Below, piece by piece: positions 1-5,193 of a stretch of 5,193 bases of DNA. The position numbers were made by a program, and so were the translations under genes. Position 1 is the stretch's first letter, and each line of letters opens with the position of its first letter. Under the pieces are notes generated by a model, which was not told the DNA's origin, ran no database searches, and worked only from the letters and a program-made list of their open reading frames with translations. Origin of the DNA: Bacteroidales bacterium UBA4353 (GTDB lineage Bacteria; Bacteroidota; Bacteroidia; Bacteroidales; Paludibacteraceae); assembly GCA_002394025.1 (NCBI GenBank), contig DGSV01000094.1, forward strand, positions 1 to 5,193. The letters run 5' to 3'.

Positions 1-1310
1 TCGTCCATATAGTGTGTGGTGACAAACACTGTTATGCCGCGCTTTGCTGCTCCTAGTATCAGTTCCCAGAACTGACGTCGGGTCGCGGGGTCAACACCTC
101 CCGTGGGTTCATCAAGAAATACTATTTGAGGCTCATGGAATATGGATACTGAAAATGCCAGTTTTTGCTTCCAACCGAGTGGAATGCTACCAACTAAATC
201 ATCAGCGTGGTCTGCGAATTGCAGTTGTTCCAGTAACTCTTTGCTCTTTCGCTCAATCTCTGATGAACACATTCCGTATATGCCACCGAAGAGACGTAGA
301 TTCTCCCTGACAGTGAGATCATCGTAGAGCGAAAAACGCTGGCTCATATATCCGATGTTTTTCTTGATGTCTTCATATTGGGTACTTACGTCATAGCCTG
401 CAACAGTACCTTTGCCCGATGTAGGTTGGCTCAAGCCTGTGAGCATACGCATGGCGGTGGTCTTACCGGCGCCATTGGCGCCAAGAAAACCGAATATCTC
501 ACCGCGATGCACTGAGAAACTAATGTCATCAACAGCATGAAAATCACCAAATGCCTTCACCAGATGCTCAACTTTAATCACTTCGTCATCGTTTTGGCTT
601 TGACGTGTATCGCTGCCGAGGGCTGGCGGATTGAAAATGTCGGCAAATCGATTGAGAATGTCGTCCGGTGTACCGATACCGCGCACCGTGCCATGGTCGA
701 GAAATGCTACGCGTTCGCAGCGACGTACCTCATCAAGATATGGTGTTGAGGCAATGATGGTTATCCCTGACGCCTTAAGCTCACCAAGCATATCCCACAA
801 TTCCTTGCGGCTCACTGGATCAACGCCCGTGGTGGGCTCATCGAGGACGAGTAGGGAAGGCTTGTGGACGAGTGCGCAACTCAATGCCAATTTCTGTTTC
901 ATACCACCTGATAGCGCTCCGGCACGCCGATCGCTGAAAGGCTCTATCTGCCGGTAGATAGCTTTGATGGTGTCATATCCATCTGCGACAGTTGTATTGA
1001 ATAATGCTGCGAAAAAATCAAGGTTTTCACGAACCGTTAAATCTTGGTAGAGCGAGAATTTTCCGGGCATATAGCCTATCTGACTTCGGATGGCTTTCAT
1101 GTCTTTGATGACATCAAGACCATTGACACGCACCGAGCCTCTATCAGCGAGTAATAAGGTGCAGATTATGCGCATCATGGTCGTTTTGCCACTGCCATCA
1201 GGACCTATCAATCCGAATATCTCACCCGATTTTACACTGAATGAAACATCTTTGAGAGCCACGACATTACCATAGGACTTTTCGATATTTTCTATTTCAA
1301 GAAAGTTCAT
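1..1310 (-). CDS. Tandem-NBD ABC transporter ATPase, YbhF-like (C-terminus cut off by window edge)
   Basis: Cytoplasmic ATPase subunit that would power an ABC-2 type export pump. The frame is open from the ATG at 1310 to the left edge, giving 436 complete residues and two fused nucleotide-binding domains. NBD1 has Walker A GPDGSGKTT (36-44), signature LSGGMKQK (133-140) and Walker B LLVLDEP (153-159). After a short linker (about 220-242), NBD2 has Walker A GANGAGKTT (277-285), Q-loop Gln324, IPLGWKQK (376-383) in the signature position, Walker B IVFLDEP (396-402) and switch His433. The GPDG Walker A and the PLG signature in the second half are, from memory, hallmarks of E. coli YbhF, which is about 580 residues, so a further stretch lies outside. 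NBD1 lacks the Q-loop Gln (Gly83) and the switch His (Pro190). It is the third gene of the efflux operon, 32 nt after the adaptor, with no strong Shine-Dalgarno site. No membrane segments are visible; separate ABC-2 permease genes are expected beyond position 1. Family assignment is firm; substrate is unknown. Confidence 0.95.
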   Translation of the reverse strand, partial: MNFLEIENIEKSYGNVVALKDVSFSVKSGEIFGLIGPDGSGKTTMMRIICTLLLADRGSVRVNGLDVIKDMKAIRSQIGYMPGKFSLYQDLTVRENLDFFAALFNTTVADGYDTIKAIYRQIEPFSDRRAGALSGGMKQKLALSCALVHKPSLLVLDEPTTGVDPVSRKELWDMLGELKASGITIIASTPYLDEVRRCERVAFLDHGTVRGIGTPDDILNRFADIFNPPALGSDTRQSQNDDEVIKVEHLVKAFGDFHAVDDISFSVHRGEIFGFLGANGAGKTTAMRMLTGLSQPTSGKGTVAGYDVSTQYEDIKKNIGYMSQRFSLYDDLTVRENLRLFGGIYGMCSSEIERKSKELLEQLQFADHADDLVGSIPLGWKQKLAFSVSIFHEPQIVFLDEPTGGVDPATRRQFWELILGAAKRGITVFVTTHYMD

Positions 1311-1342
1311 GACTTTATTGTTCGATGATTAGTAGTGTAACA

Positions 1343-2239
1343 TCAAAATTTTACCTCGCCATACATACCGAGTTTTATGTAACCATCGTTCTCTACTGCT
1401 ATCTTCACGGCATAGACTAAGTCCGCCCGTTCGTCTTTGGTGAGGATAGTCTTGGGAGTGAATTCAGCGGTAGATGATATCCATGTCACTATGCCATTGT
1501 ATTCTCTTCGCTTGTCGGTGCCAAAGTCAGCAAATACCGTTACCCGTTGCCCAAGTTTGATGTCATATAATTGAGACGATGTTATGTAAGCACGAATGAA
1601 AACATGCTGCATATCAGCAATTTTTAGAATTGGTTTGCCGACAACAGCCAACTCGCCGCATTCAGCGTATTTCTCTATCACTATGCCGTCAATCGGTGAG
1701 CAAATATGGCATTGCTTCAGACTGTTAAGCAGGATATTAATCTGCGCATCTGTGGTACTTTGTTGAGCAGTGAGTGTACTTACTTGTTTGTTGAGTGCTG
1801 ACTGTTGAGCTTCAAGTTGTTTCTGCAGCAGAACCGCTTGACTGCGGGCATCGTCAAGACTTTTGGCAGGAGCGGCACCATCGTCCACAAGGCGTTGAAA
1901 ACGTTGTACTTCCTGTTGCGCCTTATTGAGCTGCTGGCGAGTGACAGCTATTTGCTTTTCAAGATCGGGTTTCTGATTTTGAATAACTGTTTTACCCGAT
2001 TGTGCCTGAAGAATCTGCAGCATGATGGTGGTGGTGTCAATCAAGGCTAACTGCTCTCCGGTGCTAACGCTGTCACCGAGTTCCGTGTCAAGGAGTTGGA
2101 TAGTACCGTTTTGTTGTGCGAAGAGTGTTGTTTCTGTCGCCTCAAAAGTTCCTGTAGCATCGAAATCATCGTGCTTGCCGGAGCAGGATAACAGAGCACT
2201 AAAGATAAAAATAATAATTGTAAAACGAATGTACTGCAT
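1343..2239 (-). CDS. HlyD/YbhG-type periplasmic adaptor lipoprotein of an efflux pump
   Basis: Membrane fusion protein that would bridge the inner-membrane ABC pump and the TolC channel. The 298 residues run in the expected order. A lipoprotein signal peptide (1-18) ends in the lipobox ALLSC with Cys19. A first lipoyl half-domain lies at about 43-68 (GTIQLLD...GDSVSTGEQL). A Gln/Ala-rich alpha-helical hairpin spans about 72-176. The second lipoyl half starts at the classic SPIDGIV (181-187) and runs to about 210, followed by a beta-barrel domain to the C-terminus. The hairpin tip, RFQRLVDDGAAPAKSLDDA (113-131), aligns with the TolC-contacting tip of AcrA: the Arg and Leu are kept (Arg113, Leu117) and the Ser is replaced by Pro124. 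Length is close to that of E. coli YbhG (about 330). The start is the only ATG giving a complete signal peptide. It lies 50 nt after the channel gene and 32 nt before the ATPase, so it is co-transcribed. Acidic residues soon after Cys19 (Asp23, Asp24, Asp26) are unusual enough to note. Substrate unknown. Confidence 0.93.
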   Translation of the reverse strand: MQYIRFTIIIFIFSALLSCSGKHDDFDATGTFEATETTLFAQQNGTIQLLDTELGDSVSTGEQLALIDTTTIMLQILQAQSGKTVIQNQKPDLEKQIAVTRQQLNKAQQEVQRFQRLVDDGAAPAKSLDDARSQAVLLQKQLEAQQSALNKQVSTLTAQQSTTDAQINILLNSLKQCHICSPIDGIVIEKYAECGELAVVGKPILKIADMQHVFIRAYITSSQLYDIKLGQRVTVFADFGTDKRREYNGIVTWISSTAEFTPKTILTKDERADLVYAVKIAVENDGYIKLGMYGEVKF

Positions 2240-2269
2240 ATTACTTACTGTTTTGATTATTTTATTTAC

Positions 2270-2283
2270 TGTGGGTTGTGGGT
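2270..2283. repeat. Tandem 7-bp repeat TGTGGGT x2 in the channel-adaptor spacer
   Basis: Two exact adjacent copies of TGTGGGT (ACCCACA on the coding strand) lie in the 50-nt spacer between the channel stop codon and the adaptor start. The rest of the spacer is AT-rich and I found no hairpin, internal promoter or strong ribosome site in it. This may be chance or a small slippage product; no function is claimed. Confidence 0.5.
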
Positions 2284-2289
2284 ATTAAC

Positions 2290-3561
2290 TTATTCACCTT
2301 TAGTGAGTTTAAGGTCATAGATTTCCTTGAACATAAGAATTTGATGTGTGGCACGTTGCTGACGAGCTGCGGTTTCATTGCTGATTTCGCGTAGCAAATC
2401 AGTAATATCTATCACTCCATTGTCAAGTTTCGACTCTGTGGCTTTACGTATTGAACTGCGTAGTTCGATAATTTCATCATCAGAACTGATCATTGCTTTA
2501 TAGCGCTCTATTGATTCGTTATGACGTGTTTGCTCTATGTCGTTATTGAACATAAATATAGCTCTGTTGTTTTCTGCTTTTTGCTTTTGCAAATCTATCA
2601 GGTTGAGTTCCAATTTCCTGTTATACAGAGCACCGATATTCCATGTCAGGCGGGCTCCTACAATACCGTTCAGTGACCATTTACGACTCATCATATCCTC
2701 AAAGAGATTATAGCCGGGGTAGCCGTAAAATCCTGTGGCGAATAGCGAGATACGTGGTGTTATTTCTGTGCCGACAAGTTTGCGTTTTGTTTCCAAAAGT
2801 CTTAATTGTGCATCTATGGCTTTGAGTTCGGGACGCAAACCATCGTTATTTATCATTGTTGATAACGAAGACTTGTCAAGTTGTTTGATGTCACTGCCGC
2901 AGAGTACGCTTATTATGGAGTAGAGGGTATTGAGCGCTGAGCGGTCAGCATTGAGACGTTGCATGGTTGTAAGACGCTCTACACGGATGTTATCGAGGTC
3001 GCTTTGCGAGGCTGTTCCATTTCGAACCATGCTCTCAAGTTTTCGCTCGTTAGTAAGTAGCGTTTCCGACAAATCTTCTTCAAGAATGATTTGTTCCTCT
3101 GTGAGCAGTATGCTGAAATACAGCTCGTTGACACGCTGCTTGATAGCATATAAACTAACGTCATCAGCACTTTTCTCAACATCGTATTCCGCCTTGGCAA
3201 CTTCCTTACTGCGTTTCATAACACCTCCGTCATATAAAACCTGATTGACGTCAAGGGCTATACGGTATTGATCCTTGCGAAGACCTTGCATATCTATACC
3301 AAGCTGCTGATACACAGATTGTATTGCTTCAGGAAATGCCGTGACATCGCTTTGATACGAGGCTTGTGCCGAAAAATTGACTTGGGGAAGCCAACCTCGT
3401 TTTATCTTCGAGAGTGTCAGTTCTGAAGTCTTGTCGAGCAACGAGTATTGACGTATCAATGGATAGTTTTCGACAGCTAGACGTTGACACTCCTCGATAG
3501 TCTGGGCATTGATATGGACCGCGAGAATCGTAATAATAACAACTAATAATGTTTTATTCAT
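2290..3561 (-). CDS. TolC-family outer-membrane efflux channel (OEP)
   Basis: Trimeric outer-membrane channel that would carry substrate out of the cell after hand-over from the adaptor and ABC pump. The protein has 423 residues. A Sec signal peptide covers 1-19, with a likely cut after Ala19 (HINA, then Gln). The mature start, TIEECQRLAVENYPLIRQY, is the standard first helix of the family. Two OEP repeats follow. The first has the beta-strand pair around LPQVNFSAQASY (58-69) and IALDVNQVLYDGG (101-113), then long helices with an SDLDNIRVE segment (187-195). The second starts near RPELKAID (243-250), with the strands ITPRISLFATGFYGYPG (267-283) and VGARLTWNIGALYNR (301-315), and ends with a helix containing DITDLLREI (385-393). 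Size is normal for Bacteroidota OEPs and slightly smaller than E. coli TolC. As first gene of the operon it sits directly behind the promoter at 3586-3593; an A/G-rich AAGAAGAAAT just before the ATG may help initiation. No frameshift or missing domain seen. Confidence 0.95.
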   Translation of the reverse strand: MNKTLLVVIITILAVHINAQTIEECQRLAVENYPLIRQYSLLDKTSELTLSKIKRGWLPQVNFSAQASYQSDVTAFPEAIQSVYQQLGIDMQGLRKDQYRIALDVNQVLYDGGVMKRSKEVAKAEYDVEKSADDVSLYAIKQRVNELYFSILLTEEQIILEEDLSETLLTNERKLESMVRNGTASQSDLDNIRVERLTTMQRLNADRSALNTLYSIISVLCGSDIKQLDKSSLSTMINNDGLRPELKAIDAQLRLLETKRKLVGTEITPRISLFATGFYGYPGYNLFEDMMSRKWSLNGIVGARLTWNIGALYNRKLELNLIDLQKQKAENNRAIFMFNNDIEQTRHNESIERYKAMISSDDEIIELRSSIRKATESKLDNGVIDITDLLREISNETAARQQRATHQILMFKEIYDLKLTKGE

Positions 3562-3585
3562 ATTTCTTCTTTTTATTTTCTACCG

Positions 3586-3593
3586 CAAAGTTA
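3586..3593 (-). promoter_or_regulatory. Probable -7 element of the efflux operon promoter (TAACTTTG)
   Basis: On the minus strand, TAACTTTG matches the Bacteroides -7 consensus TAnnTTTG exactly. Transcription would begin roughly at 3578-3582, giving a leader of about 20 nt before the channel ATG at 3561. No TTTG-like -33 element is present at the usual 19-21 bp spacing; the nearest is GTTG at 3610-3613 with only 16 bp between. That makes this a weak or activator-dependent promoter by inference. Confidence 0.65.
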
Positions 3594-3637
3594 TGTAAGT
3601 ATTTTGAAACAACTATTTGGTATTCGGTGGAAAAAAC

Positions 3638-3710
3638 TATCAAAATGTACTAAAATCACTTGTAATATCAATAATAATTGCTATTTTTGTATCAAATTGC
3701 AAAATTATCA
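3638..3710. promoter_or_regulatory. Possible operator region: repeated TATCA motifs in the divergent intergenic region
   Basis: TATCA occurs in the same orientation at 3638-3642, 3666-3670, 3690-3694 and 3706-3710. The first and third copies are part of a longer imperfect direct repeat, CTATCAAAATG (3637-3647) and GTATCAAATTG (3689-3699), matching at 9 of 11 positions and spaced 52 bp apart, close to five helical turns. AATTGC also repeats at 3676-3681 and 3695-3700. AraC-family proteins commonly bind direct repeats, so these are candidate sites for the adjacent regulator. The region is AT-rich and short matches are expected by chance, so support is weak. Confidence 0.25.
3659..3689 (+). promoter_or_regulatory. 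Probable promoter of the divergent AraC regulator
   Basis: TATTTTTG at 3682-3689 matches the Bacteroides -7 consensus TAnnTTTG. A CTTG at 3659-3662 lies 19 bp upstream, the usual spacing for the -33 element TTTG (three of four bases). The start of transcription would fall near 3693-3697, about 13-17 nt before the ATG at 3710. This placement is the main reason for choosing that ATG over the in-frame TTG at 3617, which lies upstream of the promoter. Confidence 0.65.
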
Positions 3711-4609
3711 TGGTTAGGACTTTCTCTCTGGGTACTGTAAAATCAATACTAAACGAAGTGGACGAGTTGACTAATAATTTTATTTCCCGTCACTGCGTGA
3801 TTATTCGTCAAACCATCCCTCATTTATCGCATGTTTATTTTTCGCAGCCTATTGCCTTTAATACCATTCGTCTGTATCTTATAGAATGTGGTTGGTCACA
3901 GATTACTGTAAATCTTGTAAAGAAGCGCATTGAGGCAGGCGATTTCGTGTATATTGGTAGTGGTGTATTGACGGCCATAGAAGATTTTTCAGACGATGTA
4001 AAGCTATGTGCTATAACTATTTCTGATGAATTGTTGGATATGGCGCTTAGTGGTGGCATGCCGGCAATTTTGGACGGACACGTACCGTATGCGATTTTTA
4101 AACCTGATGCTGTGCAACAAAAGTATTATTTAGACCTTATAGACCTTATTGAAAGAAATATCGCTTTTGCAGAAAGTAATGGATTAGTAACTCTGCAGTT
4201 GGTGAGAGCTTTGCTCTGGTATGTAGATAGTGTGTGGAAACCATTTGAAGCAAGCAATGCCGAGGCTATATCAAGAAATAAGAAACTCTTTGCTGACTTT
4301 ATGGCTCTTATTGTAAAACATGTTGATACATACAGAACGATGGAGTATTATGCAGGGAAATTATGCCTCTCGCCGAGATATTTCAGCACTATAGTAAAAC
4401 AGGTGAGCGGAAAATCGGCAAAAGAATGGATAGATAGAACTGTCGTGACAAAAATTAAAATCATGCTCAAGAATTCTGACAAGACATTACAAGAAATTGC
4501 TGATAGTATGCATTTTGAGGATACAGCGCGTTTGTGTACGTTTTTCAAACGGCATACTTCACTTTCGCCTATACAGTTCAAAAAAAAGGATGTCTCATGG
4601 GCGGAATAA
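3710..4609 (+). CDS. AraC-family transcriptional regulator, divergent from the efflux operon
   Basis: DNA-binding regulator, 299 residues from the ATG at 3710. The C-terminal third is an AraC/XylS domain. The first helix-turn-helix lies around MEYYAGKLCLSPRYFSTIVKQ (211-231), followed by GKSAKEWIDRTVVTKIKIML. The second lies around LQEIADSMHFEDTARLCTFF (260-279) with the typical ending KRHTSLSPIQFKK (280-292). The N-terminal part (about 1-170) resembles the cupin-like sensing or dimerisation region of Bacteroidota AraC proteins: it has a Gly-Asp turn in RIEAGDFVYIGSG (73-85) followed by a strand and helix ending in ITISDELLDMAL. The ligand is unknown. The frame can be extended to a TTG at 3617, but that would run across the predicted promoter and add an unrelated AT-rich, hydrophobic segment, so the ATG is preferred. 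Its divergent placement suggests that it controls the pump operon and perhaps itself; this is inference. Two HTH motifs are intact and no frameshift is seen. Confidence 0.93.
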   Translation: MVRTFSLGTVKSILNEVDELTNNFISRHCVIIRQTIPHLSHVYFSQPIAFNTIRLYLIECGWSQITVNLVKKRIEAGDFVYIGSGVLTAIEDFSDDVKLCAITISDELLDMALSGGMPAILDGHVPYAIFKPDAVQQKYYLDLIDLIERNIAFAESNGLVTLQLVRALLWYVDSVWKPFEASNAEAISRNKKLFADFMALIVKHVDTYRTMEYYAGKLCLSPRYFSTIVKQVSGKSAKEWIDRTVVTKIKIMLKNSDKTLQEIADSMHFEDTARLCTFFKRHTSLSPIQFKKKDVSWAE

Positions 4610-4636
4610 AGTGTGTCAGATACAGAACAATAAAGA

Positions 4637-4674
4637 CAGAAGACATTTAACCTTATGTGGTAAAATGCCTTCTG
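4637..4674 (-). terminator. Imperfect hairpin between convergent genes, probable terminator
   Basis: Arms CAGAAGACATTTAACC (4637-4652) and GGTAAAATGCCTTCTG (4659-4674) pair at 14 of 16 positions around a 6-nt loop. It lies between the AraC stop (4609) and the beta-barrel stop (4698). On the minus strand one mismatch becomes a G-U pair and the hairpin is followed by the U-rich TCTTTATTGTTC, so it fits best as terminator of the beta-barrel gene. On the plus strand the A-C mismatch remains and no U-run follows, so use by the AraC transcript is less certain. Confidence 0.65.
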
Positions 4675-4695
4675 CGTATAATATTTAACGACTGG

Positions 4696-5193
4696 TTAGC
4701 TGCCGACCCCGTTTCCGGCGCTCAAGCGGTTGAGCTCTTCCATATCACCTACGCGGCGATGACGCTGGCTCTGTTGTGAACCGAACATCCATATAACAGA
4801 TAGCATAATACGTTGGTTACGAGATGACAGACGGTAACTGCTTGATACGCCATCTCCCTGAGCAAGATTATGGCTGCTGTAAACAGTGGAGCGCAGCACA
4901 TCCTGAAAGTTAAGATTAAATATCAGTCCTTTTTTCATATACATCTTTCTAACGCCGAAATTCATAAAGTAGCTGGCCTCATTTCGCGAATAGCCTATTG
5001 TCATCGGTGATGACCAGTTGCAGTCGGCAGTCAGAATCCAATCTTTGGGTAGCATGGCGGTCAGAGTGCCGCCTAAAGAACCGTATTGGCTTGTCATCTT
5101 ATATTCTGGAGTACCATCGGGTAATTTCGCGTTAGATTTGCTTACAGACCTATACCATCCGCCGTTGACAGTAAGGCTGAGCCAAGCGCCCTG
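4696..5193 (-). CDS. C-terminal part of an outer-membrane beta-barrel protein (OMP_b-brl_3 / TonB-receptor-like)
   Basis: The frame is open from the right edge to the TAA at 4696-4698, giving 165 residues; the N-terminus, with any signal peptide, carboxypeptidase-like domain and plug, is outside. An internal ATG at 5097 is not the start, since 32 in-frame residues precede it. The sequence shows alternating polar and hydrophobic strands rich in aromatic residues: a strand with GAWLSLTVNGGWY (2-14), LGGTLTAMLPKDWILTADC (40-58), then the FGVRK segment (about 80-84), LIFNLNFQDVL (91-101) and a last strand SRNQRIMLSVIWMFG (124-138). A basic, soluble tail follows with RHRR and a late EELNRL (about 153-158). 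This ending is typical of the large Bacteroidota outer-membrane beta-barrel family related to TonB-dependent receptors. Which ligand or function it serves cannot be told from the C-terminus. It converges on the AraC gene and has its own terminator, so it is probably not part of the efflux operon. Confidence 0.85.
   Translation of the reverse strand, partial: QGAWLSLTVNGGWYRSVSKSNAKLPDGTPEYKMTSQYGSLGGTLTAMLPKDWILTADCNWSSPMTIGYSRNEASYFMNFGVRKMYMKKGLIFNLNFQDVLRSTVYSSHNLAQGDGVSSSYRLSSRNQRIMLSVIWMFGSQQSQRHRRVGDMEELNRLSAGNGVGS

Noticed and set aside
456..1205. Two separate ATPase genes rather than one fused gene
   Set aside because: The frame is continuous through the linker between NBD1 and NBD2 without a stop codon, and tandem fusion is the norm for YbhF-type ATPases.
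44..1275. Several plus-strand open frames (44-310, 142-327, 537-749, 631-957, 1090-1275)
   Set aside because: They lie antisense to a continuous minus-strand ATPase frame with all ABC motifs, and their translations show no recognisable domain.
1805..2288. Plus-strand open frames over the adaptor gene, including one ending in a hydrophobic, cysteine-containing stretch (2022-2288)
   Set aside because: They are antisense to the adaptor; the hydrophobic stretch is the complement of the AT-rich signal peptide coding region and spacer.
2643..3244. Plus-strand open frames and a minus-strand frame (2979-3200) within the channel gene
   Set aside because: These are shadow frames of the intact TolC-family gene; compositions rich in Ser/Arg/Leu with no family likeness.
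3835..4688. Minus-strand frames 3835-4059 and 4348-4581 and plus-strand frame 4497-4688
   Set aside because: They overlap the AraC gene, which has two clear helix-turn-helix motifs; none has its own start context or domain.
4696..5097. A complete 133-residue protein starting at the ATG at 5097
   Set aside because: The frame stays open to the right edge and the upstream residues also fit a beta-barrel strand, so this is the end of a larger protein.
1..5193. CRISPR array, tRNA or rRNA gene, insertion sequence ends, or phage integration site
   Set aside because: No regularly spaced repeats, no recognisable RNA gene sequence, no transposase-like frame and no terminal inverted repeats were seen on reading both strands.

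Overview
The window looks like chromosomal DNA from a member of the Bacteroidota, most likely order Bacteroidales; I cannot name a genus. Three things point there. Two divergent promoters carry the Bacteroides-type -7 element TAnnTTTG in place of a sigma70 -10 box. Starts have A-rich or weak ribosome sites rather than strong Shine-Dalgarno sequences. The right-hand gene is a C-terminal OMP_b-brl_3 / TonB-receptor-like beta-barrel with the basic tail ending in an E-x-N-R-L-like motif that is common in that phylum.

Layout. From 3561 leftward on the minus strand runs an efflux operon: a TolC-family outer-membrane channel (2290-3561), a lipoprotein HlyD/YbhG-type periplasmic adaptor (1343-2239), and a tandem two-domain ABC ATPase of the YbhF type (1310 to the left edge, cut off at its switch histidine in the second domain). 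Spacers are 50 and 32 nt with no terminator seen, so one transcript is likely. A 148-bp intergenic region (3562-3709) holds the operon promoter and, on the other strand, the promoter of a divergent AraC-family regulator (3710-4609). The regulator converges on the 3' end of a separate outer-membrane beta-barrel gene (4696 to the right edge, N-terminus outside). An imperfect hairpin at 4637-4674 separates the two and probably works as terminator, best for the beta-barrel transcript.

How it works together. Established knowledge of the YbhFSR/YbhG group says the ATPase pairs with two ABC-2 membrane proteins, which I would expect just left of position 1. The adaptor would join them to the TolC channel to make a tripartite pump that expels a small toxic compound or drug across both membranes. 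The divergent AraC protein is the obvious candidate regulator. The substrate cannot be read from the sequence. The ATPase shows a complementary pattern of lost motifs, which predicts one working and one degenerate ATP site.

I found no CRISPR array, RNA gene, insertion sequence or clear defence system. The window looks like an ordinary, intact efflux locus rather than an undescribed system. The points most worth a second look are the asymmetric ATPase, the lipoprotein adaptor with its acidic N-terminus, and the weak operon promoter beside possible AraC sites.
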